Counted from the stretch's first letter, positions 25,812 to 34,773 are shown. The stretch is DNA of 64,000 nt from Aeromonas lacus (GCF_000764665.1 NZ_JRGM01000032.1:1-64000); one strand, 5' to 3'. Made by a program: numbers and translations. The notes: generated from the sequence alone by a model not told the origin.

Positions 25812-26579
25812 CTAGACCCCCAGGGTGGCACCGCCATCGACCACCAGATCCTGCAGGGTGATATGGCTGGCGGCATCGGAGGCGAGAAACAGCACGCAGG
25901 CCGCCACCTCGGCAGGTGTTCCCAATTTGCCAAGGGGGATCCCCAGCTTGAACTGCCCGGGCAGGCCAGCGATGGTACGCAGCTCTCCCTCGCGCTGCTC
26001 AGCCTCCCCCTCCTGCCACATGCCGCAGAGCATCGGGGTACGGGTCGAGCCCGGCGACACCAGATTGCAGCGCACCCCATAGGGGGCGAGCTCCAAGCCT
26101 GTCGTTTGGGTCAGGTTGGTCAGCGCCGCCTTGGAGGCGCCATAGATGCCCATCCCCACTCGCGGCACCCGACCGGCATTGGAGGAGACATTGACGATGA
26201 CGCCCCTGCGCCGTCCCTTAAACCAGGGGGTCAGGGCCCGCATCAGGTAGAAGGGGGCGAAGGTGTTGATGGCGAAGGTGCGCAGCAAGAGAGCGTCATC
26301 CACCTCATCAATCCTGCCGGTCGCCAGCACGCCAGCGACATTGACCAGCACATCGGGTCCCAGTCCCTCGTCCAGCAATTGTTCGCAACAGCGGGTCACG
26401 GCCTCGCTGTCACTCACGTCGATCACCACCCCCTTCACGTTGCCGGGCAGCGCCTCGGCCAGTTGCAGATCGAACGCAACAACGCTGGCTCCCGCCTCGG
26501 CAAAGGTGCGTGCCACCGCATGGCCAATCCCCTGCGCTGCGCCGGTTACCCAGACGGTTCTGCCTTGCCACTCGCTCAT
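25812..26579 (-). CDS. entA: 2,3-dihydro-2,3-dihydroxybenzoate dehydrogenase EntA
   Basis: 255 aa; E. coli EntA has 248. Short-chain dehydrogenase that oxidises the EntB product to 2,3-dihydroxybenzoate with NAD+. It has the nucleotide-binding G-A-A-Q-G-I-G near residue 12, an N-V-A-G-V motif near 82, and catalytic Ser and Y-G-A-S-K near 140-150. It ends V-V-D-G-G-A-T-L-G. The start codon overlaps the entB stop (ATGA). The chosen ATG fits the family start; longer readings run into entB. Confidence 0.93.
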   Translation of the reverse strand: MSEWQGRTVWVTGAAQGIGHAVARTFAEAGASVVAFDLQLAEALPGNVKGVVIDVSDSEAVTRCCEQLLDEGLGPDVLVNVAGVLATGRIDEVDDALLLRTFAINTFAPFYLMRALTPWFKGRRRGVIVNVSSNAGRVPRVGMGIYGASKAALTNLTQTTGLELAPYGVRCNLVSPGSTRTPMLCGMWQEGEAEQREGELRTIAGLPGQFKLGIPLGKLGTPAEVAACVLFLASDAASHITLQDLVVDGGATLGV

Positions 26580-27511
26580 GGGGTGCACTCCGGCTCGCTG
26601 ACGTGATCTTCGTTGACCTGATGAGCCGTGTCCTGACTGACATTGAGCTGACGGGAGAGGATCCCCCACCAGTGGGCCAGGGTCGGAATGCGAGACAGCT
26701 CAGCCAGCTCCACCACCAGCCCCTGCTGACGCCACTCCTCCACCAGCCCCATCACCGCCAGCGAGTCGAGACCGTAGTCGAGCAGGTTGTCATCCTCGGT
26801 GGGCTGCTCATGCTGCATCTCGGCGGGCAACCGCGCCAGCACCTGAGCGCGCAGCAACTCCCGAGTCAGGGGACGTTTGCTGGCCACCGCCATCACCTCG
26901 GCCACGGTAATCACCCGACCGGCATTGCGGCTGACATAGGAGAGCGCCAGCAGATGATCCTCGCGGGAGAAGTCGGCGATGGCATCTGCCACCAGGAAGG
27001 GGCGGATATCGCGCATAAAGGCATCGACCGCCGTCTGCATCACCCCGATATGGCCGTAGATGCCGCAGATCACCAGCTGATCCCGCCCCCATTGGGCCAT
27101 TAGCTCGGCCAGCGGTGAGCGGCAAAAAGCGCTGTAGCGCCACTTGGTCAGCACCGTATCCTGCGGCTCGGGCGCCAGCGCCGGAACGATTGGTTGACGC
27201 TCCGGCGCTCGGGTCAGTCCCGGCCCCCACATGTCATTGAGCAGGGCCCGATCGGCCTGACTCTGTTCGGCGGGCTGGGCGGTATAGACCACCGGCATAC
27301 CGAGGGCACGCGCCTGACGGATCAGGGTGGCGATATGGTCGATGACCTGATTGATCAGCGGATTGTCCGGCCCGTAGAAGTCGACGAAATAGTGCTGCAT
27401 ATCGTGGACCAGCAAGGCGGCACGGCCCGGTTCGAAGGGCCAGTTCACCCGCCCGGTGGGCAGCTCCTCAGCGGTGGGCAGCGGGTAGGCGGCGAGGGAT
27501 TGAATGGTCAT
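26576..27511 (-). CDS. entB: Isochorismatase / aryl carrier protein EntB
   Basis: 311 aa, slightly longer than E. coli EntB (285). Residues 1-210 are the isochorismatase domain: L-L-V-H-D-M-Q-H-Y-F near 35, Y-T-A-Q-P near 80, L-L-N-D-M-W-G-P-G-L near 95, and K-W-R-Y-S-A-F near 130. Residues about 230-311 are the aryl carrier domain with the phosphopantetheine Ser in Y-G-L-D-S-L. The protein cleaves isochorismate and carries activated DHB for EntF. No entD-type phosphopantetheinyl transferase is in the window. It has 4-nt overlaps with entE and entA. Confidence 0.95.
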   Translation of the reverse strand: MTIQSLAAYPLPTAEELPTGRVNWPFEPGRAALLVHDMQHYFVDFYGPDNPLINQVIDHIATLIRQARALGMPVVYTAQPAEQSQADRALLNDMWGPGLTRAPERQPIVPALAPEPQDTVLTKWRYSAFCRSPLAELMAQWGRDQLVICGIYGHIGVMQTAVDAFMRDIRPFLVADAIADFSREDHLLALSYVSRNAGRVITVAEVMAVASKRPLTRELLRAQVLARLPAEMQHEQPTEDDNLLDYGLDSLAVMGLVEEWRQQGLVVELAELSRIPTLAHWWGILSRQLNVSQDTAHQVNEDHVSEPECTP

Positions 27512-29154
27512 GCACACTCCTTGGCGAGCTGCTCGCGCAGCGTCTGTTTGTCTATCTTGCCGACCGGGGTGTGGGGCAGTTGCTCCACCAGCACCAAGCG
27601 ATCGGGCAGTTTGTAATCGGCCACCCCCTGCTCGCGCAGGAAACGGCGCAAGCGGGGCAGATTGAGGGGCTCGCGGCACATCAAAAAGGCGCAGCTGCGC
27701 TCCCCGAGCATGGGGTCGGGCATGGCGACCAGCGCCGCTTGCCGCACATCCGGATGAGTAATCAGCAGCGCTTCAATCTCGAGGGCGTCGATCTTCTCCC
27801 CGCCCCGGTTGATCTGATCCTTGTTGCGCCCCACCACCATCAGATGACCGCCGGGCAAGCGGCAGACCAGATCGCCGGTGCAGTAGAAACCGTCCCGGTC
27901 AAAAGCCCGCTGATTGTGGGCATCTGCCTTGAAGTAGCCGCGAAAGGTGTAGGGGCCGCGCGTCCAGAGTTCGCCACACTCGCCATCGGGCAAGGGGCGC
28001 CCATCGCTATCCCGCACCTCCACTTCGTCACCCGGGCTCATCGGGCGGCCCTGGGTATTGACGATGTGCCAGTGGTCATCCTTGATGCGGGTGTAGTTGA
28101 CCAGCCCCTCGGCCATGCCGAACACCTGCTGCAAGCGGCAACCAAGGCGGCTCGCCACCGCCTCGGCGTGAGCCGGGCTGAGGCGCGCCCCCCCCACCTG
28201 CACACACTCCAGAGAGGTCTGTGGATAGTAGCTGGCCGCCTCCAGCCAGAGCGCCAGCGCCGGTGGCACCAGTGCCGCCCAGTTGACCTGATGACGCTGC
28301 ACAAGCGGCAGACAGGTTGCCGCAGAGGGATCCTTTGCCAGCACCACGCAGCCACCGGCATAAAACACCCCCAGTGCGCCGGGGGAGCTCAGGGGAAAGT
28401 TGTGGGGCGCCGGCAGGGCGCAGAGATAGATCACCCGCTCATCCCAGCCGCACACCGCCACGCTCTGGCGCACGCTGTAGCCATAGTCATCGTGGGTACG
28501 GGGGATCAGTTTGGGGGTACCGGTGCTGCCGCCGGAAAGCTGGAAAAAGGCGACCTGATCGGCTGGAGTCGGTGTAGGCGCAGCAGCCACCTGCACAGAA
28601 CCATCTGCACGGGTCATGGATTGAGGCTGACGCCATGCAAATCCAGACTGAAGACCTGCGCCTTCAACCTGCTCGAAAAGCAGTGTCTGGCAGGAGGACG
28701 ATGCCAACTCGTCAAGGGCCGCGAGGCTTCCCGCTTCACCGTCATAGCCGGGGTGAGAGGGGCTGAGTACCAGCAAGGCGGGCTCAATCTGGCGGGCAAA
28801 GGCCACCAGCTCGCGCCGCTGATGGCTGTAGAGGGCATGCACCGCCACCACACCGCAGCGGATCAGGGCAAACCAGCAGATATAAAACTCGGCGCAGTTG
28901 GGCAACTGCACCAGCGCGGTATCTCCATGACCCAGCCCGCGCGCCGCCAGCCGCGCCGCCAGCGCATCGACCTCACGCTTTAACTGGCCATAACTGAGGG
29001 TACGTTCACCGCAGATCAGGGCCGTGCGCTCGGGATAACGTTCGGCGGAGTCATCGAGCAGGGCGGTGAGCGGTTGCCCGCACCACCAACCTTGTGCCCG
29101 GTAGTGGGCCGCCAGCTCTGCAGGCCAGGGGGTAAAGGGCACCAGCGGCTTCAT
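27508..29154 (-). CDS. entE: 2,3-dihydroxybenzoate-AMP ligase EntE
   Basis: 548 aa; E. coli EntE has 536. Stand-alone adenylating enzyme that activates DHB and transfers it to the EntB carrier domain. The start [11 protein letters not shown] is family-typical. Motifs: L-S-G-G-S-T-G-T-P-K-L-I-P-R-T-H-D-D-Y near residue 195, V-F-G-M-A-E-G-L near 335, Y-C-T-G-D near 420, and the catalytic lysine in G-K-I-D-K near 530. Aryl-acid selectivity fits A-x-P-H-N-F-P near 240. It has 4-nt overlaps with entC and entB. Confidence 0.95.
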   Translation of the reverse strand: MKPLVPFTPWPAELAAHYRAQGWWCGQPLTALLDDSAERYPERTALICGERTLSYGQLKREVDALAARLAARGLGHGDTALVQLPNCAEFYICWFALIRCGVVAVHALYSHQRRELVAFARQIEPALLVLSPSHPGYDGEAGSLAALDELASSSCQTLLFEQVEGAGLQSGFAWRQPQSMTRADGSVQVAAAPTPTPADQVAFFQLSGGSTGTPKLIPRTHDDYGYSVRQSVAVCGWDERVIYLCALPAPHNFPLSSPGALGVFYAGGCVVLAKDPSAATCLPLVQRHQVNWAALVPPALALWLEAASYYPQTSLECVQVGGARLSPAHAEAVASRLGCRLQQVFGMAEGLVNYTRIKDDHWHIVNTQGRPMSPGDEVEVRDSDGRPLPDGECGELWTRGPYTFRGYFKADAHNQRAFDRDGFYCTGDLVCRLPGGHLMVVGRNKDQINRGGEKIDALEIEALLITHPDVRQAALVAMPDPMLGERSCAFLMCREPLNLPRLRRFLREQGVADYKLPDRLVLVEQLPHTPVGKIDKQTLREQLAKECA

Positions 29155-30299
29155 GTTGTCACCTCCGGCTCCCGGCTTTCGAGACCAAACGCCCGCAGCA
29201 TGGTGCCGAGCTTGGCGGCGGTCTCCTGCCACTCTGCTTCGGGCGAAGAGCCCACCACCACCCCAGCGCCGGCATAGAGCCGCAGCTGTCTGCCGGCCAG
29301 CACGCCACAGCGAATGGTGACTACCCACTCGCCATTGCCATCGGCATCCATCCAGCCGACGGCGCCGCAGTAGAAGCGGCGATCGTACCCCTCAAGCCGG
29401 GCGATGGCCTGACGCGCAGCCGAGAGCGGTGTGCCGCACACCGCCGGCGTCGGGTGCAACGCCAGCGCCAGAGCCAACACGGGAGAGGGTTCATGGAGCC
29501 GCCCGGCGATGCGGGTCGAGAGGTGCCACATGGTAGGGGTCGCGATCACCTGCGGCTCCAGGGGGACGTCCAACTCGCGGCAGAAGGGAGAGAGGGCCGC
29601 AGCGACCGCATCGGCCACCAGCGCATGTTCATAGCGATCCTTCTGGGCACCCAGCAGTTCGGCACTGGCCGCCGGTTGATCAGGAAAAGCGGGGCGCGGA
29701 CGGGAGCCCGCGAGCGGATTGCTCACCACCGCCATCTCGCTGCGTGACACCAACAACTCCGGGCTGGCGCCAAGCAGGGTCTCCCCCTCCGGCAGCGGGA
29801 TCTGAAACACATAGGCGCCCGGATTCTGGTCCAGCAGGGAGCCATAGGCGTGTGCAGGGGAAGTCTGCTCTGCGCTCTGCACATCGATGGCGCGCGACAG
29901 CACTACCTTCTCGAGCTGACCCTCGCTGAACTGCTGCAGTGCCGCCCGCACTGCCCCCTGATAATGGGCTGAGCCGGTCACTTCACTCACATCGCCATGG
30001 AGCTGACAACAGCTGGCAGGCAACAGCGCATCCCGTTTGACCCACTGCGATTGCGTCGGGATCACCAGATGCCAAGGGGATTGGGTATCAAACGGGATGG
30101 CGCCGATGGCGATGGGATTGTCCATCCCCTGCTGGCGCAACTGACGTAGATGGGCGAGTAGTTTTTCCGGTGGGATGCCGGTAAAACTGTCGTGGATACC
30201 GGAAGCGACCAATACCCTGTCACCGCTGGCAAAACAGCACACTTTATCCAGCCCGGCCGTTGCGGCGGGCCACTCTTCTTCCAGTGCATGGTCACACAT
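29151..30299 (-). CDS. entC: Isochorismate synthase EntC
   Basis: 382 aa; E. coli EntC has 391. It converts chorismate to isochorismate, the first committed step to DHB. The C-terminal chorismate-binding domain is intact: K-V-V-L-S-R near residue 130, G-A-S-P-E-L-L near 180, [10 protein letters not shown] near 285, and F-Y-C-G-A-V-G near 312. AAGGAG lies ten bases before the ATG. It is the first gene of the minus-strand operon and diverges from the receptor gene across a region with two Fur boxes and a long palindrome. Confidence 0.95.
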   Translation of the reverse strand: MCDHALEEEWPAATAGLDKVCCFASGDRVLVASGIHDSFTGIPPEKLLAHLRQLRQQGMDNPIAIGAIPFDTQSPWHLVIPTQSQWVKRDALLPASCCQLHGDVSEVTGSAHYQGAVRAALQQFSEGQLEKVVLSRAIDVQSAEQTSPAHAYGSLLDQNPGAYVFQIPLPEGETLLGASPELLVSRSEMAVVSNPLAGSRPRPAFPDQPAASAELLGAQKDRYEHALVADAVAAALSPFCRELDVPLEPQVIATPTMWHLSTRIAGRLHEPSPVLALALALHPTPAVCGTPLSAARQAIARLEGYDRRFYCGAVGWMDADGNGEWVVTIRCGVLAGRQLRLYAGAGVVVGSSPEAEWQETAAKLGTMLRAFGLESREPEVTT

Positions 30300-30344
30300 G
30301 ACGGTGCTACTCCTTGGAATGAATCACTGCCTGAAACGACAAAA

Positions 30345-30364
30345 TGTGAGTCATTTGACTCACA
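30345..30364. promoter_or_regulatory. 20-bp palindrome upstream of entC
   Basis: TGTGAGTCA-TT-TGACTCACA: two perfect 9-bp arms around TT, 46-65 nt before the entC ATG. The spacing (TGTGA-N10-TCACA) does not fit CRP. It may be an operator for an unidentified dimeric regulator, or a hairpin in the entC leader. Confidence 0.6.
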
Positions 30365-30416
30365 ACATCGCAGGGTGAGCGGCATCCTAACAAGGAGTGA
30401 AAAAACGATCAATACA

Positions 30417-30435
30417 AATGATAATCAATTTCATT
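30417..30435. promoter_or_regulatory. Fur box (entC side)
   Basis: AATGATAATCAATTTCATT resembles the Fur consensus GATAATGATAATCATTATC and is a partial inverted repeat. It lies about 118 nt before the entC ATG, where the entC promoter is expected. Iron-Fur repression of ent genes is well established in other bacteria. Confidence 0.75.
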
Positions 30436-30519
30436 AACTTCTTTTTAATCAAAAGAGAGGGGCGAACGAAACCGAACATCACCGATAAAAAAGAGTTGCG
30501 ATCGGAGCAAATTCAACTT

Positions 30520-30538
30520 GATAATGATAACGCTTATC
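30520..30538. promoter_or_regulatory. Fur box (receptor side)
   Basis: GATAATGATAACGCTTATC matches the 19-bp Fur consensus at 16 of 19 positions, with the three mismatches clustered just right of centre. It ends 27 nt before the TonB-dependent receptor start. Confidence 0.9.
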
Positions 30539-30565
30539 ATTTGAATGTTATGGAAGATGTAAATA

Positions 30566-32518
30566 ATGAAATCCTCAACCTCCCGTTTTATTGCCCCCAG
30601 CCTGCTGGCCACCACCATCGTCACCCTGCTGACCCAGCAAGCGATCGCCGCCAATAACGTGCCTCAAGCCGATGAGGTGATCACTGTCACCACCACGGCG
30701 CACAATACCCGCTCGGCACCCGCCTCCATCTCGGTTATCAGTGCCGAGCAGATCAAGGCCGCACCGGTCAATGACCTTGCCGACCTGCTGCGCCACGAAG
30801 TGGGCATCCAGGCCGAGACCGACACCAATGGCCGCAGCGATATCGGCATTCGCGGCATGTCGGGCAAATACACGCTGGTGCTGGTGGATGGCAAACGCCT
30901 CTCCTCCTCCAATGCCCTGTGGCGCGGTGGCAACTTCGACAACACCCCGGTGCCCCTTGGCATGATCGAGCGGGTCGAGGTGATCCGTGGCCCCATGTCG
31001 GCACTTTACGGCTCCGATGCCATCGGCGGTGTCATCAACATCATCACCAAGCAGCCGGGCAAAACCTGGCAAGGGGCGGCAGATGCCGACTTCAAGGCCA
31101 TTGAAGGCAAGGATGGCGGCGATCAGCACAGAACCAACCTGGGCTTTACCGGCCCGCTGACCGACAACCTGCTGATCCGGATGAATGGCGAAGTATATGA
31201 CCGTCAGGCATGGACTCCGCCCGAAGCGGCCGATGGCATCCCGCTCATCGAAGCCAAACAGACCCGCAACTTTGCCTCTACCCTGAGCTGGCTGGTGGAT
31301 GAGCAGCAACGCTTCGAGTTTGACTATCTGTACAACCAGGATGAGCGGCCCCTCGATATCTTCCGCAAGACCGGCAACAAGGTGCACAGCCGCCAGCAGC
31401 AGAACGATCGCAACCTGTTTGGTTTGACTCACAAGGGGAACTGGAGCTGGGGTGACACCACCGTCATGGCCAACTACGAAACCTCCCAAATCGACGATTT
31501 CAATACCAGCTACTCGGCCCCGCAGCAGCGCGAACTGGAGGAGAACACCTTCACCCTCAAGGGCTACACCAATCTGGCGCTGGCCAACCACTACCTGACG
31601 CTGGGTGGCGAATATCTGGATCGGGAGCTGGTGGATGCGGTGAGCTACAAGGATATCGGCGGCAAGGAGAGTCACTCCCAGGAGGCACTGTTTGCTCAGG
31701 ACGAGATCGGCCTGACCGACAGCCTGACCCTGACTCTGGGCGGCCGTTACGATCACCACGAGATCTACGGCAGTCACTTCACCCCGCGCGGCTACCTGGT
31801 TTACGAACTGAACGATGTGGTGACCGTGAAAGGCGGTGTCAGCCAGGCTTTCAAGGCGCCGGCACCGCACCAGTACTCCAACGGCTACAGCATCGAGAGC
31901 TGCGGCGGCAGCTGCCGTATCTATGGCAGTGACAAGGTCAAGCCGGAAACCAGCACCAACTACGAGCTGGGCGTCATCGCAGGGCAAGGGATCTGGGAGA
32001 CCAGCGCCACCCTGTTCTACTCCGATATCGACGACATGCTCACCTTCAAACAGCTGCCGAACTCCACTGACCGCACCTGGTACAACCTGGAGAAGGCCAC
32101 CACCAAAGGGCTGGAGCTGACCGGCAGGCTCGATCTGACCGACGACATCAATCTGGGTGCCAACTACACCTACCTGAAAGCGGAAGGCGATCAGGGTCAG
32201 GCCCTGCCCGAACGGCCGGAGCACAAGGCCAACGCCAAGCTGACCTGGCAGGCTACCGAGCGGGTCAACGCCTTCGTTGGCACCACCTACACCGGCACCC
32301 AGTATGCGGAGCAGACCGTCAACAAGGCCGTGGTGCTGCACAAGCTGCCCAGCTATCAGACCTTCGATCTGGGCACCGGCTTCAAGGTCACCAGCAACTT
32401 TGATCTGCGGGTCGGTATCACCAACCTGACCGATGTGCGCCTGCAAGAGAAAGACGCCACCTTCCAGAACGTGGAACCGGGTCGCAGCTACTACATCAGT
32501 GGCTCGGCCCGCTTCTAA
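30566..32518 (+). CDS. TonB-dependent catecholate siderophore receptor (IrgA/CirA-like)
   Basis: 650 aa. Signal peptide 1-28 (cleavage after A-I-A-A). A TonB-box-like stretch A-D-E-V-I-T-V-T-T follows near residue 35. The plug domain (about 45-165) has I-G-I-R-G-M near 95 and V-I-R-G-P-M-S-A-L-Y-G-S-D-A-I-G-G-V near 130. The rest is a 22-strand barrel ending in Phe, as in outer-membrane proteins. Length and layout resemble IrgA, VctA and CirA. With the enterobactin genes next door, ferric enterobactin or its breakdown products are the likely ligands. A strong Fur box lies just upstream. Confidence 0.92.
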   Translation: MKSSTSRFIAPSLLATTIVTLLTQQAIAANNVPQADEVITVTTTAHNTRSAPASISVISAEQIKAAPVNDLADLLRHEVGIQAETDTNGRSDIGIRGMSGKYTLVLVDGKRLSSSNALWRGGNFDNTPVPLGMIERVEVIRGPMSALYGSDAIGGVINIITKQPGKTWQGAADADFKAIEGKDGGDQHRTNLGFTGPLTDNLLIRMNGEVYDRQAWTPPEAADGIPLIEAKQTRNFASTLSWLVDEQQRFEFDYLYNQDERPLDIFRKTGNKVHSRQQQNDRNLFGLTHKGNWSWGDTTVMANYETSQIDDFNTSYSAPQQRELEENTFTLKGYTNLALANHYLTLGGEYLDRELVDAVSYKDIGGKESHSQEALFAQDEIGLTDSLTLTLGGRYDHHEIYGSHFTPRGYLVYELNDVVTVKGGVSQAFKAPAPHQYSNGYSIESCGGSCRIYGSDKVKPETSTNYELGVIAGQGIWETSATLFYSDIDDMLTFKQLPNSTDRTWYNLEKATTKGLELTGRLDLTDDINLGANYTYLKAEGDQGQALPERPEHKANAKLTWQATERVNAFVGTTYTGTQYAEQTVNKAVVLHKLPSYQTFDLGTGFKVTSNFDLRVGITNLTDVRLQEKDATFQNVEPGRSYYISGSARF

Positions 32519-32534
32519 AGCTCATCAAGCCAAC

Positions 32535-32557
32535 AGCGCGGGCCTCTTGCCCGCGCT
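32535..32557 (+). terminator. Hairpin after the receptor gene
   Basis: AGCGCGGGC-CTCTT-GCCCGCGCT: a 9-bp GC-rich stem 16 nt after the receptor stop. There is no T run, so termination may be partial and some transcripts may continue into the DAHP synthase gene. Confidence 0.5.
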
Positions 32558-32637
32558 GCATTGCCCGACACAATAAGGGGAAAATCCCCACTGGACAGCA
32601 ATGAGCATGCAGGTTTCCATTGCCATAAGGATCGCTC

Positions 32638-33702
32638 ATGTTCACCTCACTTCTGAATGCTTCACCCCTTGCCACCCTGCCCACACCGGATGAGTTGCTG
32701 CAAGATCACCCCGTCCCTCCCCGACTCGTCCGTCAGATAGCGCGCAGCCGCCAGCTTGCCCGTCATATTTTGCAGGGAGAGGACGACCGCCTGCTGCTGG
32801 TGATCGGCCCCTGCTCCATTCACGATCCGGCCGCCGCCCGCGACTATGGTGGCCGGCTGGCCGAACTGCAGGGCCAATACGGGGATCAGCTGCAACTGGT
32901 GATGCGCACCTATTTCGAGAAGCCGCGCACAACGCTCGGCTGGAAGGGATTTATCTTCGACCCGGGTCTGGACGGCAGCGATCGGCTGGCGGAGGGATTG
33001 CGCCAGGCGCGCGAACTGCTGCTGGCACTCGGGCAAGAGGGGCTCGCCTGTGCCACCGAATTTCTCGATCTCACCAGCATGCTCTATCTGGGGGATCTCA
33101 TCAGCTGGGGCGCCATCGGTGCCCGCACCACCGAATCCCAACTGCACCGCCAGCTGGCCTCGGCCCTCCCCTGCCCCATCGGTTTTAAAAACGGCACCGA
33201 TGGCAACGTCCGGATCGCGGTCGAGGCCATCCTTGCCAGCCGGGCCGCGCACCTCTATCCGCAGCCTTCCGGTGACGGGCGGCTGGCACTGGTGCGCAGT
33301 CATGGCAACCCCGATGGTCACCTGATCCTGCGCGGTGGCCGCCTGCCCAACTATCAGAGCAATCATGTGGCAGAGGCTGGCGAGCTGCTGCGCCAGCATC
33401 ACCTATCACCTCGGCTGATGATCGATTGCAGCCACGGCAACAGCCAGAAACAGCACGCCCGCCAACTGCCCGTTGCACGGGATCTGGCTGCCCAGCTGGG
33501 CAGCGGCTGCCACACCATCGCCGCCGTCATGGTGGAGAGTTTTCTCAAGGAGGGACGCCAGGATATAGGCAACCAGCCGCTGCGCTACGGCCAGTCGGTC
33601 ACCGATGGTTGCATCGGTTGGGAGCAGACGCGGATAGTGCTCGATACCCTTGCCGAAGGGGTGGAAGCGCGCCGCCAGCAGCGGATTGCCCTGGCGGGGT
33701 AA
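32638..33702 (+). CDS. 3-deoxy-7-phosphoheptulonate (DAHP) synthase, class I
   Basis: 354 aa, normal for AroF/AroG/AroH. It condenses phosphoenolpyruvate and erythrose 4-phosphate, the entry to the shikimate pathway and thus to chorismate. Motifs: I-G-P-C-S-I-H-D-P near residue 61, R-T-Y-F-E-K-P-R-T near 90, G-A-R-T-T-E-S near 162, and D-C-S-H-G-N near 262. By eye the C-terminal part (Q-K-Q-H-A-R-Q-L, Y-G-Q-S-V-T-D) is closest to AroH. Placed 120 bp after the siderophore receptor, it could supply chorismate for EntC. It is probably an extra copy beside the housekeeping enzyme. Confidence 0.92.
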   Translation: MFTSLLNASPLATLPTPDELLQDHPVPPRLVRQIARSRQLARHILQGEDDRLLLVIGPCSIHDPAAARDYGGRLAELQGQYGDQLQLVMRTYFEKPRTTLGWKGFIFDPGLDGSDRLAEGLRQARELLLALGQEGLACATEFLDLTSMLYLGDLISWGAIGARTTESQLHRQLASALPCPIGFKNGTDGNVRIAVEAILASRAAHLYPQPSGDGRLALVRSHGNPDGHLILRGGRLPNYQSNHVAEAGELLRQHHLSPRLMIDCSHGNSQKQHARQLPVARDLAAQLGSGCHTIAAVMVESFLKEGRQDIGNQPLRYGQSVTDGCIGWEQTRIVLDTLAEGVEARRQQRIALAG

Positions 33703-33728
33703 AACCGGAACGCATGTGGCGGATAAAG

Positions 33729-33751
33729 ATATGGCCCCGATGGGGCCATAT
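33729..33751 (-). terminator. Terminator between the DAHP synthase and LacI-family genes
   Basis: ATATGGCCCC-GAT-GGGGCCATAT: a perfect 10-bp stem between two converging genes. On the minus strand it is followed by CTTTATCC. It probably serves the regulator gene and may also act on the plus strand. Confidence 0.7.
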
Positions 33752-33774
33752 TGCTCAGGACTTCTCGCCGCAGA

Positions 33775-34773
33775 TCAGGCGACCGATTCACGCTCCACCA
33801 GCTGGGCTTCGAATTTGAGCGGCAACCCGTCTACCGGCTTGTGATCGAGCAGGCGCAAGGCCAGCTCGGCGGCACGGCTGCCCATCTCCTCAATGGGGTA
33901 GCGCACCGTGGTGAGCTTGGGATAGATGTAGCGGGCATAGGGGATATCGTCGAAGCCCACCACCGACACCTGTTGCGGGATCTTGTAACCTCGCTCCAGC
34001 AGGCAGGAGATAGCCCCGGCCACCATGCCATCGTTGAAACCGAGCACGGCAGTGAACTCGACACCGCGCGCCAGCAGTTCGCTCATCGCCACATAACCAC
34101 CGTTCTCGTCGGCAAAGCCGCGGCTGATCAGGGCCGGATCAAGGGAGATACCAGCCCGCCCCAGCGTCTGGGTATAGCCCGCCATCCGTTGCTGACCATC
34201 GACGAACTCCTCGTCGTCGGAGGTAATAAAGGCAATCTTGCGATGACCGGCATCGAGCAGATGCTGGCAAGCCGTGGTGATCCCGGCCTTGTTGTCGAGC
34301 CAGACGCAGCGATCCTCAAAGCCCGGCACCTGACGGTTGATAAAGACGATGGGAGTGGTACCCGCCGCCAGCTCGTTCAGCTCCTCGTCGGGCAGCGCCT
34401 TGCTGTGCAGGATCAGGGCATCGCACTGACGCTGCAGCAGGGCCTGAATGGCATGGCGTTCGCGGGTAATGTCATGGTTGCCCGACATCACAATGGTGAA
34501 CTTGTTGGCCCGATCGACCATGGTTTCAATGCCCCGCATCATCTGGGCGAAGAAGGGGCCACCGCAGAGGTCGCCGACCAGCACGCCGATGCAGTTGGAA
34601 CGCTTGCTGACCAGAGCCTGGGCAAAACTGTTGGGCCGAAAATTCAGTTCCTTCATGGCCGCCAATACTGCCTCGCGCTTTTCCGGGGCGACCTGCGCCG
34701 TGTTGTTGATCACGCGCGATACGGTGGAAATAGACACATTTGCCAGCTGAGAAACGTCTTTTATCGTTGCCAC
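33775..34773 (-). CDS. LacI-family transcriptional regulator (GalR/GalS-like)
   Basis: 332 aa. The N-terminal helix-turn-helix (M-A-T-I-K-D-V-S-Q-L-A-N-V-S-I-S-T-V-S-R-V-I-N) and hinge helix (about 45-58) are typical. The periplasmic-binding-protein-like sensor domain fills the rest, with G-F-D-D-I-P near residue 275 and T-T-V-R-Y-P near 290. Overall it resembles GalR/GalS (N-R-x-x-P-G-F-E-D-R-C near 150). No galactose or other sugar genes are adjacent, so the target regulon lies elsewhere. Confidence 0.87.
   Translation of the reverse strand: MATIKDVSQLANVSISTVSRVINNTAQVAPEKREAVLAAMKELNFRPNSFAQALVSKRSNCIGVLVGDLCGGPFFAQMMRGIETMVDRANKFTIVMSGNHDITRERHAIQALLQRQCDALILHSKALPDEELNELAAGTTPIVFINRQVPGFEDRCVWLDNKAGITTACQHLLDAGHRKIAFITSDDEEFVDGQQRMAGYTQTLGRAGISLDPALISRGFADENGGYVAMSELLARGVEFTAVLGFNDGMVAGAISCLLERGYKIPQQVSVVGFDDIPYARYIYPKLTTVRYPIEEMGSRAAELALRLLDHKPVDGLPLKFEAQLVERESVA

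Noticed and set aside
21697-30299. Amonabactin (amo) cluster
   Set aside because: The second large NRPS of amonabactin loci is missing between entB and entA, and the single adenylation domain has the EntF serine code.
30345-30364. CRP site in the entC upstream region
   Set aside because: The TGTGA and TCACA halves are ten bases apart where CRP requires six. The longer perfect palindrome suggests another function.
30575-32446. 623-codon minus-strand open frame opposite the siderophore receptor
   Set aside because: It is a complete shadow of the receptor gene, which has signal peptide, plug and barrel motifs.
32598-32637. Fur box before the DAHP synthase gene
   Set aside because: Only a weak GCAATG/CATTGC repeat with a long spacer is present; it does not resemble the Fur consensus.
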